The position numbers and the translations under genes were made by a program. Shown here piece by piece: positions 1-11,073 of a DNA stretch of 64,000 nucleotides. Every line of letters starts with the position of its first letter. Position 1 is the stretch's first letter. The DNA is taken from positions 68,467,482-68,531,481 of the forward strand of contig CM070562.1 of assembly GCA_036346405.1 (NCBI GenBank), read 5' to 3'. Below the pieces are notes generated by a model, which had not been told where the DNA came from, ran no database searches, and worked only from the letters and a program-made list of their open reading frames with translations. The stretch comes from Phyllostachys edulis. Taxonomy: Eukaryota > Streptophyta > Magnoliopsida > Poales > Poaceae.

Positions 1-27
1 TCTCAACATGAACGAGCATCTGAAACA

Positions 28-3000
28 TCACTGTGCTTTCTTCATGGCATCTTTAGCTTGCCCCTTCTTGCGGATCTTGATGCACATGCCCAAACGTGCA
101 TTGTCTGCAATGGACTCGGGAAGAATGGAGATCAAGAACCACATGACAGAGTGTGGCCAGTACGGTGTGCACCTCGGTTCGTAGCCAATGTGGTGAACAG
201 CAGCACGGGCATAGGTGTCGGCCGATGGGACGAGGAAGGAAGATTTCTTGATAGATGACATCTTTGTTGCGACGTACAACGGCACCTGAATATATTGCAA
301 AAGTCAAGTTAGAGCACAGCAGTTCATACAGAAGACAAAACAATGTCCCTAACAGCAACAGGCATGAGAAATTATTCAGATGATTCGTTTTCGTTTCTCA
401 TTTACATATGCTATCTACCTACATGTCTCTTTGATCAACGATGGAGCAGTTTAGAGGACTGAATTCTCGAATGATCAATAAGCAGAAGCAAAAGCTAGGT
501 ACAGCTCGATAAAACAGAGAAACAAGATTAAGTAATGCAGTTAAAGATGAGAAAATGGTGATTTTATTGACAATGCCTTAGTTGGAATACAGTCACATCT
601 ATATGTAACGCATGATATATCCTTAGCGGTCTGCAAATTCTAAAACTTAATTTGTGAACGCCATCACATCGGAACTTTTCTATCATAATATGTAGTTAGA
701 CCTGTTCATGGGCAGCCCGGCCCGAGCCCGACCAGATTTTCCTGTGTCGGGCCGGGCCAGGCTCGGCTCTCAGGCTGGGCTCAGGCCTAGATTTGCAGCC
801 CGGTGCGATTTTCGGGCTGGGCTCAGGCTTTGGTTTGAACGTCATGGGAAGCCCGGCCCGACTCTTGTTGGTCAAGTGCGTGCCTCCCACCTCCAACTAA
901 GTCCAACACTCCAGCCGCAATATAAAAATCAGAATATTAGGCAAAGCCTCCCAACTCCAAGACTCCAACCGACAATCTCCAAATCCCCAATTCATTTCTT
1001 GTGAAAATTTGGATCTAGAGTTCTAGACTAGTTGGCCAACAAGAGCATCATCTGTGCGTCCAACAAGAGCAGCATCTGTGCAGTAGTGGCCGCAACGGTG
1101 CCAGGGCGCGCGACCGCCGCCATCGCGACTGGCAGGGCTCCTGATGACCTCGCTCTCTCCTGGAATCCCATTCTTCCCCGTCACGCTGGAGAGGAGTACG
1201 GCAACGCGAGCGGCGAGCACGAGGAGATTGCCTTCGCTTTCTTCTCTGGTTCACTGCTCAGATCTAGTTTGGTTTCGTTTTTACTTCGTCACTGGGCAGA
1301 CCTAGAACATGCATGTTGAAAAGTTCTTAGTTATTTATGTTGTACGGCTAGGAATTGTGGTCCAACGATGAACTTTGAACAATTGATGCTCAAGATTCAT
1401 ACAGATGCTTCCTGTGCTTTGCTACTTTGATTTTTTTAATTTTCGATTCATGTAGTTTTCTCCACCAAAAATTGATTGCTCGGACTTTCGGGCTGGGCTT
1501 CGGGCTTCGTTCTTTTGTCCGGGACGAGCTTCGGGCTTGATTATCGCGTACTTGTTGGGCTCCAGGCCAGGCTCGGGCTCATGATTTATAGACCGGGCAT
1601 TTTCAGGCCCAGCCCAGCCCAATGTTTGAATAGGTCTATATATAGTATATACAGGAAGTTGACCAGAACAGCTGATGCATTCCGCTGTTTCATTTGAAAT
1701 TTCGGTTGTTCACAGATATAGATATGTAAACAAGAAGCAAAGAGGCAATTAGCTAGTTCATGGCAATAAAAATTGAAAGTCTATAGCATGAGTAAATAGA
1801 CAACTTAGCTAAAAAACTTAAAAACAAATATTTCATTTGAACATCAGAAAAAAATCTGCCAGTGAGTTCAAGAAAACTGCATAAAAGAGATAATTAGGGA
1901 AAGGGAGACTAGTTGTTACTTGGCATTGCACATCAATGCCCTTGCTCTTGTACTCAACATAAAGGCATCTTGAGAATTGGTCAATGTACCTGATAAGCAA
2001 AAAAAAAACAACAACAACAACAAATTAGTCCCAGGAACCTATTTTATGAACATCAGTGAATCGAAATGAAAAAAAGACCAATGTTATCAGAAACATTGCA
2101 GGCCAATCCCTCTGAAATTGTAGAAATATCCATAATAATACAGGACAAGCAGATCCATTCACACGGAAAGGGTACAGGGCCACTTTTAGCTTGCATTCAG
2201 CTGTATGTTGTTCACATGATAAAATTCGTCTTTCCCGGCTAAGTATCTACTCTATAGCACCAAGAAATAAACTCACAAAAAGGAAAGGAGAAAAGGGTCA
2301 AAATGTTCATATGCAAGAGTGTTGTGCTAATATGTTACATTACTGTACTGTGATACTTCTTGATCTTGATTCAAGATTAACCGTATCCCAGGAGAACACA
2401 TTCCAAGTATGCCATAACATGTAGTAATTGCAATAAACCCATGGAAACAAACCCAAAGCCCCAAACAGTACATTAAGTTCCCATGTGAAAAAAATAAGCT
2501 GTGCCTAGGTAGACATTACAAAAAAGTGCAATTCTTTGCTACCAATCTAGTCACAATTTGCGAATAACACATCCTTCTAATGCATTAACAGACTGACTTC
2601 ACACCAGATCTCAACACACTGAGACATATATCAAGCTAATATTCCTAACTTTGATACAATTCCAGTCTCCAACTATTTCTATACTGCACATCTAACTCCT
2701 ACTTCTAGACTGGCATCAGCATCTGATATGAGTATGACACCGAAAGCACTTCCTTTGATTCCCTATCCCAGTCTTCCTAGAATATTTCCGGATCCTAACA
2801 AACACCTTGAAGTGCTAAATCAAGTGCAAGTAGGTAAGAAAGGTGTGCGTTTTGTTCTCAAGGTTACTACCACTATCACCATATATAAGACTATAAGCAA
2901 GAACATTTGACACTGACATGTCTTAGTAAACACCTGAGAACACAAAGCAAAGTAGTAAATTCGAGGATAAGAAGGCGAGAACTCACGCTTTGGTGGCGAC

Positions 3001-3636
3001 GTAGACGGAGTAGAGCGGATCGGACGGCACGACGGAGGCGGCGCCGGAGCCGATGTTGACGATGGCGCCGCGCTTCCTCTCCACCATGCCTGGGAGCACG
3101 GCCTGCGTGACCCGCGTGACGCCCTCGACGTTGACCCGGATCAGGCTCCGCATGAGCTCCTCATCCACCTCGTGGAAGTAGCGGGCGTACGGGTAGCAGA
3201 CCCCGGCGTTGTTGACCAGCACGCCCACGTCGAGGCCCCGGATGGCCTCCTTAAGCCCATCCACCCCGGCGGCGAGCCCCTGGCCGGCGAAGTCGAGCAC
3301 GAAGGTGCGGACCTCGGCCCTGGGGTGCTTCGCCCTGATCTCGGACGACACCGTGGCGAGCTTGTCCGGGTTGCGGCCGACGAGCACGAGCCCGAGCCCG
3401 GAGGCCGCGAGGCGGAAGGCAATGGCGCGGCCGATGCCGTCGGTGGCGCCGGTGACAACGGCCCATGGCCCGTAGCGGCGGCGCAGGGGCTTGCCGAGGC
3501 GGAGGAACGCGGCGTAGACCCAGAGCGCGAGGCGCACGGTGGCGCGGGCCGCTACAAGGAGGCCGACGGCGGCCAGGGCCAGCGCCCACGCCGGCTGCGC
3601 GCGGAGGAACTCGACGTGGGCGCACGTGCCGGCCAT
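28..3636 (-). CDS. KCR1: Very-long-chain 3-oxoacyl-CoA reductase (KCR1-type), copy A
   Basis: Three exons: 3636-2987 (650 nt), 1989-1920 (70 nt), 285-28 (258 nt with TGA), giving 325 aa, a normal KCR length. Introns begin GT and end AG, and the reading frame is open throughout. It would reduce 3-ketoacyl-CoA with NADPH in the ER elongase complex. Visible: N-terminal hydrophobic segment (about residues 17-45), cofactor motif TGATDGIG (62-69), NNAG (142-145), serine in NIGSGAAS (194-201), catalytic YxxxK (Y212, K216) interrupted only by intron 1, and a C-terminal dilysine KKAQ fitting ER retrieval. Differences from copy B include T33/A, L47/P, T95/S, Q119/E, C147/S, D158/E and V213/A, plus S/A, H/R and A/V in exon 3. 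Oddities: intron 2 (1919-286) holds a 0.94-kb hAT-like element, and exon 2 ends CAA before GT where copy B has CAG. The start is the ATG whose protein aligns with copy B. The 3' UTR runs off the window. Confidence 0.93.
697..1638. mobile_element. Non-autonomous hAT-like element in KCR-A intron 2
   Basis: About 942 bp absent from the matching intron of copy B. The ends are inverted: TAGACCTGTTCA at 697 and the complement of TAGACCTATTCA at 1638. The flanking 8-mers TATGTAGT (689-696) and TATATAGT (1639-1646) match at 7 of 8 positions, as expected for an old hAT 8-bp target duplication. The subterminal regions are rich in GGCCCG/GCCCGA words on both sides (710-860 and 1490-1620). No transposase ORF is seen, so any movement needed an enzyme in trans. 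Class assignment is inferred from terminal sequence and target-duplication length. Confidence 0.75.
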
Positions 3637-3717
3637 GGTGGCTGCTCTCGCGGGGATTTGGGCGGAAGCTGGGAGAGTTGAGATGCTGACGCGTCGAGTG
3701 CTCGATGCGGGGCGGAG

Positions 3718-3724
3718 AGTTATA
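3718..3724 (-). promoter_or_regulatory. TATA-like element of KCR-A
   Basis: TATAACT read on the minus strand about 80 bp upstream of the KCR-A ATG, in a GC-rich leader. The same heptamer lies at 33828-33834 before copy B. Position and conservation support it. It is not a strong TATA consensus. Confidence 0.4.
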
Positions 3725-4022
3725 AAGCGGAGGGGCGAGTTGCCTGATCCACACTGTACCAGCCCAAACGCTCAGGCAGAAAACGGTTGCGCATTGCCTC
3801 ATCCGTTTCTTTGAGAGAAGTTGTTGCACTGGTTTGCATAAAACAAATTAAGCCATGGAACCTGCTGAGACGAATTTCACACGAGTCAAAGTCAAAGGAC
3901 AACTGGACAACTAAAAAGGCCATCTTTACAAGAGAGAGTACGACATGCACGCTATCACGAGAGACACTAGCAGCTTTATATTGGACCACACTCTTTAGAC
4001 ATGATTAACCACACAACAAATA
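3725..4022. other. Duplicated KCR upstream flank, copy A
   Basis: No gene seen. From about 3790 onward the sequence matches 43325-43567 closely, which marks it as the upstream flank of KCR shared by both paralogs. In copy B this flank is displaced from its gene by about 9.4 kb of inserted DNA. Confidence 0.75.
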
Positions 4023-4225
4023 CTCCCTACAGTAAAAAAAAGTTGATTTGGACATCGATATGTAACTTTGACTACTAATTACTATTACGAAGCATTTGTA
4101 AAACCCAATAAAATTATAATATTATGATAACATGCTTTTAAATGAATCTACATATATGTTTTTATGTATCTAATCTAAATATTAAAAAAGATATCAATAG
4201 CTAAAGTTTTGTGAACCGGAGGAAG
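4023..4225. mobile_element. Stowaway-type MITE (flank copy A)
   Basis: Begins CTCCCTAC and ends in CGGAGGAAG, which is a worn CTCCCTCCG/CGGAGGGAG terminal inverted repeat, and is flanked by TA on both sides (4021-4022, 4226-4227). AT-rich interior with no ORF. The homologous insertion is at 43570-43797, so it predates the KCR duplication. Confidence 0.75.
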
Positions 4226-4458
4226 TAGTACCTAAATAATGTACACTAAACCGTTTACCTGTTTCCTACGCTTGCATCATAACGTGACATGTGATTTTTT
4301 GTTACTCTTATCCAGCATTTCCTAGTGCAAATTATTCACAAAATGCTACCAGCATCCAAATTATTCATCACACGTCTGGAGAGAAAAAAAAACATAAACT
4401 CATAGCGTGCATCGGCGAAGTTTCCGCATAACAGGAGTTTGAGCTAGAGTTCATTGAG

Positions 4459-4565
4459 TTTTTGGCGTATTTGTTACCATTTTTTGGTACCATTTTTTGC
4501 AATTGATTCAGAGAGAGAGTTACTTTTGCTAATTCACATGCCAACAATACCAAATACGCCAAAAA
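4459..4565. mobile_element. Palindromic MITE-like element, internally shortened (flank copy A)
   Basis: Starts TTTTTGGCGTATTTG and ends CAAATACGCCAAAAA, so the ends are inverted repeats. The counterpart at 44028-44187 is about 50 bp longer and almost a full palindrome, including paired TCTCCGAATCAATT / AATTGATTCGGAG arms. This copy has lost most of the left arm. The transposon superfamily was not determined. Confidence 0.55.
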
Positions 4566-4591
4566 CTTCAGCCACAAAAAATCTTTGGTTT

Positions 4592-4788
4592 TGTTATGAA
4601 ATCTAGTTATGGACAGAAAACTAAACCGCTATATATATCAGTACCCATGTACATCAGACATACAGATGAATAAAGATATTGGCTCTCCTTTATACACTTG
4701 TGTTCACTGTGTCGCTTGGTGTTCATGTGATTGTTCTTGTGTGATTGATCTACGCCGATATCACGATGACTACCGCTATTTCTCAATA
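4592..4788 (+). mobile_element. Copia LTR (remnant) in KCR-A flank
   Basis: Starts TGTTATGAAATCTAG and ends CTCAATA, followed by CGTTATCAGCAC, a likely primer-binding region. It aligns with the 44216-44440 LTR and sits at the same site after GGTTT (4587-4591). It is therefore the same ancestral insertion, copied with the KCR segment. The 3' LTR is missing here. Confidence 0.75.
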
Positions 4789-5225
4789 CGTTATCAGCAC
4801 ATTTGCTCTTCAATGACAAATCGGTATGATTATTGTCTAATCCTTGTTTGCTACTAGATTCATCTTGTCGATTAAATCTAATAGTAGGGTTTGTTGTTCA
4901 TCCAAAAATCGTAAATCTCATATTACAGTTCATATTACAACTGTTCGTTGTTCATACAAATTAAAAAAACCGATCTGACCGGCCTGGAGTCGGCCACCGC
5001 CGCCACCCTGCCACCGGTGCTCACCGCGCCCGACAGCACTACGCCCGTAGCGTCGACGTGCCGCACCACGGCGTTGTTCCGCGCGCCACCGTACGCGCTG
5101 CTCCCATGCACGCCCCACCACCGACCAGAGAACGCCCGTTCGCTGCCGTGCGTGCCGCAAAGCTCGCGCACATCGCGGCGTCATCGTGCACCGTCGTGCG
5201 CAGTTGCATGCCACCTCCCGTACCG
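4789..5225 (+). mobile_element. Copia untranslated leader, truncated
   Basis: It aligns with 44441-44850: the same words up to the GC-rich CCGCCGCC stretch and a last shared TGCCACCTCCCG near 5212. The rest of the element was lost. No conserved protein is visible; ORFs in this GC-rich part have no family resemblance. Confidence 0.6.
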
Positions 5226-5345
5226 TGCTTGGAGTTGTGCCAGCATGGCACGGCACGGTGAGGTGGCCGTGCCCGACCGGCATGGCCTAATGCGGCCCGA
5301 AGCACGACGTGCTCGGCACGACACGACCAGACTCCCAGCTCTAGA
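5226..5345. other. Unassigned GC-rich piece, possible hAT end
   Basis: Repeated GGCACGGC-like words; the right edge, read in reverse, starts CTAGAGCTGGGAG, which resembles the TAGAGCTG ends of some grass hAT elements. No matching second end was found, so this is weak. Confidence 0.2.
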
Positions 5346-6202
5346 TGGGACAAACCTTGACCGTTTAGCACCCAATCTGGTGCAATGTGTAGACAAGCGT
5401 GCTATGCGTGAAACTTCAGTATTGGAAGCAATACACAATAGGCTTTGGGTTTCTCAAATAAGAGGGGCCTTATCCTTGAATGCACTAAGATAATACTTAC
5501 TGGTCTGGGATAAAATAGAGAACATCTAGCTTCAGGAGAGTGAAGAAGATTAGCTAAAATCAGAAATATTTCTCCCCATCTGCTTATTTGGCCTTCTTTA
5601 TCCTGGGCGCCGTTGAAATTCAAATTTCTGTCTTGGCTAGTGATCAATGATCTTTGTTAGACAGCGGACAGATTACACAGACGTGGTCGCCCTCATCAGC
5701 CTCATCGCGTTCTTTGTTTACAGGAGGAAGAAACTATCAACCATCTATTAATTCAGTGCAGTTTCGCATGGCAGGTGTTGTTTCAAGTTTTTTGTTTGCA
5801 TCAGGAAGCAGAGGCTTACGCCTAGCAAGATGCCTTTCTCCAAGACTGACGGCTGTCAATTACTAACCTTTTGAGAACTGATCAGATTAAGGGTTGCAAC
5901 TCTCTCATTATTCTCACAACAAGGCATGTCTGGTTATAACGTAATGCAAGAGTTTTTAACAACTCATTTAAGCAGATATCGCAGGGAATTAAGGAGTGCG
6001 ATAGTTGGAAGGTTGCAGGGGCGGGTTGCTTGGAAAATTGATCTTGTAATGTAATTGTCACTGTTGGTTGTTTTATCGAATTCAACTGATGGGCAACAAC
6101 TGTTCTTCGTTAAGTTATATTTTTGTTGTTTCTTGTTGTCTGCCTCGTTGTTGTTTTTTTGTTCCCTCTTAGTATAAAAACGCACGGATCTTATGCGGGG
6201 TT
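5346..6202 (+). pseudogene. L1-like LINE ORF2 3' fragment
   Basis: In pieces separated by stops and frameshifts, the plus strand reads as the C-terminal part of an L1-like ORF2. It begins GTNLDRLAPNLVQCV, then SQIRGALSLNALR (5450-5490), a WAPLKFKFLSWL stretch (5602-5640), TADRLHRRGRPH (5664-5700) and EEETINHLLIQCSFAWQV (5725-5780). This is the zinc-binding zf-RVT type tail that follows reverse transcriptase. No RT domain remains, so the copy is 5'-truncated. The copia element starting at 6203 inserted into its distal end. Confidence 0.75.
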
Positions 6203-6479
6203 TGTTGGAATTAATATGGACTAGACTCAAATATTATATTCTAATTAATTCCTAGTAAATCTCAAAGGCTCATGTGCAAGTACTAAAAATGTTTAGTCCC
6301 ACATGGAGGGATTAAGGGGAGTGACACCAATTTAAAAGGTGGAACGTGATAACCCCTCTTGTGGAATTGGAAAGAGACAACACACGCGCGCGCTCGCTCG
6401 CCGAGCCGAGCCGAGCCGTGCCGTGCGTGTGCCGTGCATGTGTGCGCAGGCGTGTCGGGTGCGGGCGCGATTTTCTAAC
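6203..6479 (+). repeat. 5' LTR of the copia element, 3' half deleted
   Basis: Matches 10862-11073, then the word GGCGCGATTTTCT shared with 15036-15048. After that it jumps directly into gag at about 6490. About 0.6 kb of LTR plus the primer-binding site and leader are missing compared with the 3' LTR. Confidence 0.75.
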
Positions 6480-6489
6480 CCTCTGAATT

Positions 6490-9400
6490 CGATGGTGCGA
6501 ATTACAAGAGGTGGCGCACCAAGATGGTGCTTTGGCTAACTGCCATGAACGTTTTTCATGTGGCAAACGGCAAGTCTGAAGGAACACTTACTCCTGAACA
6601 GGAGCAAGCGTTTGAGGCTGCTGATAACCTTTTTAAAGGTGCCGTGGTTAGTGTTCTTGATGAAAAGTTAGTCGATGCATACATGGTAATTAAAACTGGA
6701 AAAGAGATATGGGATGCACTCGAGGCCAAATTTGGGGTTTCGGATGCAGGCAGTGAATTGTATCTCATGGAGCAATACCATGACTACAGAATGGTTGATA
6801 GCCGTTCCATAGTTGAACAAGCTCATGAGATACAATCTATGGCCACAGAACTTGAGTACTTTAAGTGTGTGTTACCGGACAAATTTGTCGTGGGAGGCAT
6901 TATTGCCAAACTTCCTCCTTCTTGGAGGAATTTTGCTACTTCTCTGAAACACAAGAGACAAGAGTTTTCTGTTGAAAATCTCATTGGGTCTCTTGATGTT
7001 GAAGAGAAGGCGAGGGCAAAAGATACACACACTAGAGGTAATGAGGGACATTCTAGTGCCAATATGGTACAGAAGAAGAATGACCAAACTCAAAAGTTCA
7101 AGGGCAAGAACAAGAGTGCACAAACAACAAGCTTCAAGAAGAAGAAAAAGAACACAAAGGAGAGCCTTTGCTTTGTGCGTGGTGAACACGGTCATTGGGC
7201 CAAGAATTGCGATCAACGCAAGGGTGGGAAGAATCGACAAGTCGCGAGAATTCCAAGTCCGCCAATGTTGTTGTTGGTACTCTTGAGGCACGGGAACTTG
7301 AGGTATGATAATTTACCTCTTGTTCTTTCAGTATGTCAATCTACCGATTGGTGGATAGACACTGGTGCTAATATACATGTGTGTACTGATATTTCATTGT
7401 TCTCTTCTTACCAGGTCACTCGGGATTCAGCCGTTCTAATGGGGAACGGGTCACATACCACTGTTCATGGTGTTGGCACGGTCGATCTGAAGTTTACTTC
7501 GGGGAAGATTGTGCAACTGAAGAACGTGCATCATGTGCCATCAATCAATAAGAATCTCGTCAGCGGATCTCTTCTGTGTAGAGATGGTTTTAGACTGGTA
7601 TTTGAGTCCAATAAATTTGTAATATCCAAGTGTGGACAATTTGTTGGTAAAGGCTATGTGTGCGAAGGCTTGTTCCGCCTATCTCTTTCAGATTTATGTA
7701 ATAATATTGTGAACCATGTTTGCAGTACTAATGAGACTACTATTTGGCATTCACGACTTTGTCACATTAATTTTGGTTGCATGACGCGTTAGCCGGTTTA
7801 GAGTTAATCTGAAATTCACCCTTGCCAAAGGTTCTAAATGTCAAGTTTGTGTGCAATCAAAGCAACCTCGTAAGCCTCATAAGGCATGAGCTAAGAAACT
7901 TGGCACCATTAGGACTCATACATTCAGATCTGTGTGAAATGAATGGTGTGTTGACAAAAGGTGGTAACAGATATTTTATGACTTTGATTGATGACTCCAC
8001 TAGGTTTTGTTATGTGTATCTTTTGAAAACTAAAGATGAAGCTCTTCACTACTTTAAAATCTATAAGGCGTAAGTCGAGAACCAACTTGAAAGGAAAATC
8101 AAAAGGTTAGGTGTGATCGTGGTGGAGAGTACTTTTCAAATGAGTTCAATTTATTCTGCGAGGAACATGGTATAATTCATGAGAGGACGCCTCCCTATTC
8201 ACCCCAGTCAAACGGGGTTGCTGAAAGAAAGAACCGCACTCTAACTGATTTGGTTAACGCCATATTAGACACAGCGGGTCTTTCCAAAGCATGGTGGGGG
8301 GAGGCTATATTGACTTCATGTCATGTCCTAAATAGAATTCCCACAAAGAATAAAGAGATAACCCCATAGGAACAATGGGAGAAGAAAAGACTATCACTTT
8401 CATACTTGCGCACTTAGGGTTGTTTGCCGAAAGTCAATGTGTCAATTCCTAAAAAACGTAAGCTTGGACCAAAAACCGTTGATTGCGTCTTTCTAGGCTA
8501 TGCTCACCATAGCGTTGGATATAGATTTCTAGTGGTGAAATCTGGAGTACCTGACGTGAATGTTGGCACAATTATGGAGTCCAGAGATGCTACATTCTTT
8601 GAGGATATTTTTCCGATGAAAGATATGCCTAGTTCATCGAGTCGAACACGATACAATTCTGAACTCGCCATTCCTTTGGAATATTTTGAACAAACCCTTG
8701 AGGAAATTCTTGAGGAGGAAGACAATGAAACTCTAAGGAAGAGTAAAAGACAAAGGACGCAAAGTCTTTTGGTCTGATTTCATTATGTACCTTGTGGATG
8801 ATACTCAAGTACCATTTCAAGTGTATGCTTCTCCGGATCACGAGAATCTTTGGAAGGAAGCGGTCCGTAGTGAAATGGATTCCATTATCTCTAATGGAAC
8901 TTGGGAGATCATGAGCGTCCTTTTGGTTGTAAACTCAGTAGGATGTAAGTGGGTGTTCAAAAAAGCTTAGGCCCGATGGTACTATCGAGAAGTACAAGGC
9001 ACGGCTTGTGGCCAAGGGTTATACCAAAAGGAAGGCGAAGCTTTCTTTGATACTTATTCACCTGTGGCTAGACTGACCACTATTCGAGTACTACTATCTC
9101 TGGCTGCCTCACACGGTCTTCTCGTTCATCAGATAGACGTTAAGACGGCTTTCCTAAATAGAGAGTTGGATGAGGAAATTTACATGGATCAGCCAGATGG
9201 ATTTGTAGTAGATGGTCAAGAAGGAAAGGTGTGCAAGTTGTTGAAATCTTTGTATGGTCTTAAACAAGCACCTAAGCAGTGGCATGAAAAGTTCGACAGA
9301 ACTTTAACATCTGCGGGCTTTGTTGTGAATGAAGCTGACAGATGTGTGTATTATCGCCATAGTGGGGGCGAGGGAGTCATTCTATGTCTGTATGTTGATG

Positions 9401-10320
9401 ACATATTGATTTTTGGGACCAACCTTAATGTGATTAAGGAGGTCAAGGATTTCTTATCTCGAATTTTGAGATGAAAGATCCAGGAGTACGATGTTATCTT
9501 GAACATCAAGCTGTTGAGAGGTGATGATGGTGGGATTACATTGTTGCAATCCCATTATGTGGAAAAGGTTCTGAGTCGTTTTGGTTATAGCGACTACAAA
9601 CTCTCTCCAACACCTTATGATCCTAGCGTGTTGCTTAGGAAGAATCGGAGAATAGCCGAGACCAATTGAGATATTCTCGGATAATTGGTTCACTCATGTA
9701 TTTAGCTAGTGGTACCGGGCGACATCTCGTTTCTTTGTGAGCAAACTAAGCGGTTTGTTTCAATCAGGAGATGATCATTGGCATGCTCTTGAGAGGGTAA
9801 TCGCTATCTAAAGGGTACTATGAGCTATGGCATTCATTATCTGGGTACCCGAGTCTTTGGAGGGATATAGCGATTCAAGCTGGACATCGATCTTGATGAG
9901 ATTAAGGCCACAAGTGGATATGTCTTCTTACTTGGAGGTGGTATTTGTTTCATGGAAGTCTTGCAAGCGAGACCATCTTAACGAGGTCAACAATGGAAGC
10001 GAACTCACGACATTAGATATCGCCTTTGTTAAAGCCGAATGGCCGTGAGCTCTTGATGGATTTTGGGTGGTTGAAAAACCGATCACGGCTATTATGATGA
10101 ATTGTGACAATCGGTGTGATTGTCAAGGTGAAACGATTCTAAGGATAATATGAAATCATCAAGACATGTGAAGAGAAGATTAAAATCTGTCAAGAAAATG
10201 AGAAACTCTGGAGTAATAGCTTTGGATTATATTCAAACAGTTAAGAATCTGGCAGATCCCTTCACAAAGGGTTTATCACCAAATGTGATAGACAATGCAT
10301 CAAGGGAGATGGGTTTGAGA
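6490..10320 (+). pseudogene. Copia gag-pol polyprotein, degenerate
   Basis: Gag opens with ANYKRW near 6495 and runs in frame to about 7250, with the zinc knuckle CFVRGEHGHWAKNC at 7171-7212 where the second Cys is Arg. Protease: WWIDTGANIHVC at 7351-7386. The pre-integrase motif IWHSRLCHINFG (7743-7778) precedes a stop at 7790. Integrase fragments: HSDLCEMNG (7921), GVAERKNRTL (8216). RT: HQIDVKTAFLN (9127), SLYGLKQAPKQWHEKF (9247) and the active-site YVDD (9391-9402). RNase H traces lie at 9700-10300. At least five stops or frameshifts (7790, 8071, 8368, 8967, 9472) make it a pseudogene. The order PR-INT-RT-RH identifies Ty1/copia. Confidence 0.88.
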
Positions 10321-10861
10321 CCCACATGAGTTATACCATAGTGGTAACCCATCCTATGTGATCGGAGATCCCGTGAAGTAGGATTGGCGAAACAAGCTAT
10401 TGGTTAACTGGGAGGAGAGTACCTTTATAGACCCACTCCATTGGAGATGCAATTCTCTTCTAAATCGATATGGCGGGTTGATTTTTATCTTAATGTGTTA
10501 TGTGGCTTGTTAAAGCAAAGATCATCTCTGAGCGGTCTTGAAAGAACACACCTATATGAGCCCATTGCTAGTCACAGTCTATGAAATAGGGTAATTTCTA
10601 GGAAGCTCATGAATAGGCGAGTATGACTTATATGCTCCATCCCATGAGGATGCTGACAACCTAGTATCGATTAAGGACTTAAGTGAAACTTATTCACACA
10701 AAGCTGTCAATTCAAGGCTTAGTCCATTATGCGATTGTGGATAAGTGTAACCTGTTCAGTGGATGTTCAACCTTAACCGGTCTCCATCAAAACACTGGTA
10801 TATTAAAACAATACTGTGGATCAAGGTATTTGACATGTGCCCTTGAGATCTAGTGGGGGAT
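10321..10861 (+). other. Copia 3' non-coding region and polypurine tract
   Basis: No gene. It ends AGTGGGGGAT immediately before the 3' LTR TGTTGG, a typical polypurine tract for plus-strand priming. Confidence 0.6.
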
Positions 10862-11073
10862 TGTTGGAATTAATATGGGCTAGGCCCAAATATTATATTC
10901 TAATTAATTCCTAGTAAATCTCAAAGGCTCATGTGCAAGTGCTAAAAATGTTTAGTCCCACATGGAGGGATTAAGGGGAGTGACACCAGTTTAAAAGGTG
11001 GAACGTGGTAGCCCCTCTTGTGGAATTGGAAAGAGACAACACGCGCGCGCGCTCGCTCACCTCGCCGAGCCGT
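10862..11073 (+). repeat. 3' LTR of copia, first part
   Basis: It aligns with 6203-6414 with few differences and contains CATGGAGGGATTAAGGGGAG. It is cut at CTCGCCGAGCCGT by the giant LTR and resumes at about 14963. Confidence 0.8.

Noticed and set aside
708..1004. ORFs in the hAT-like element as transposase or captured gene
   Set aside because: They follow the GGCCCG-rich subterminal repeats, differ on both strands and match no family.
3172..3681. 169-aa plus-strand ORF over KCR-A exon 1, and its twin at 33282-33791
   Set aside because: Antisense shadow of GC-rich coding sequence; no domain, and conserved only because the exon is.
4948..5493. 181-aa plus-strand ORF
   Set aside because: It spans the copia leader, an unrelated GC-rich piece and the LINE start. 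Only its last part (LINE) resembles a protein.
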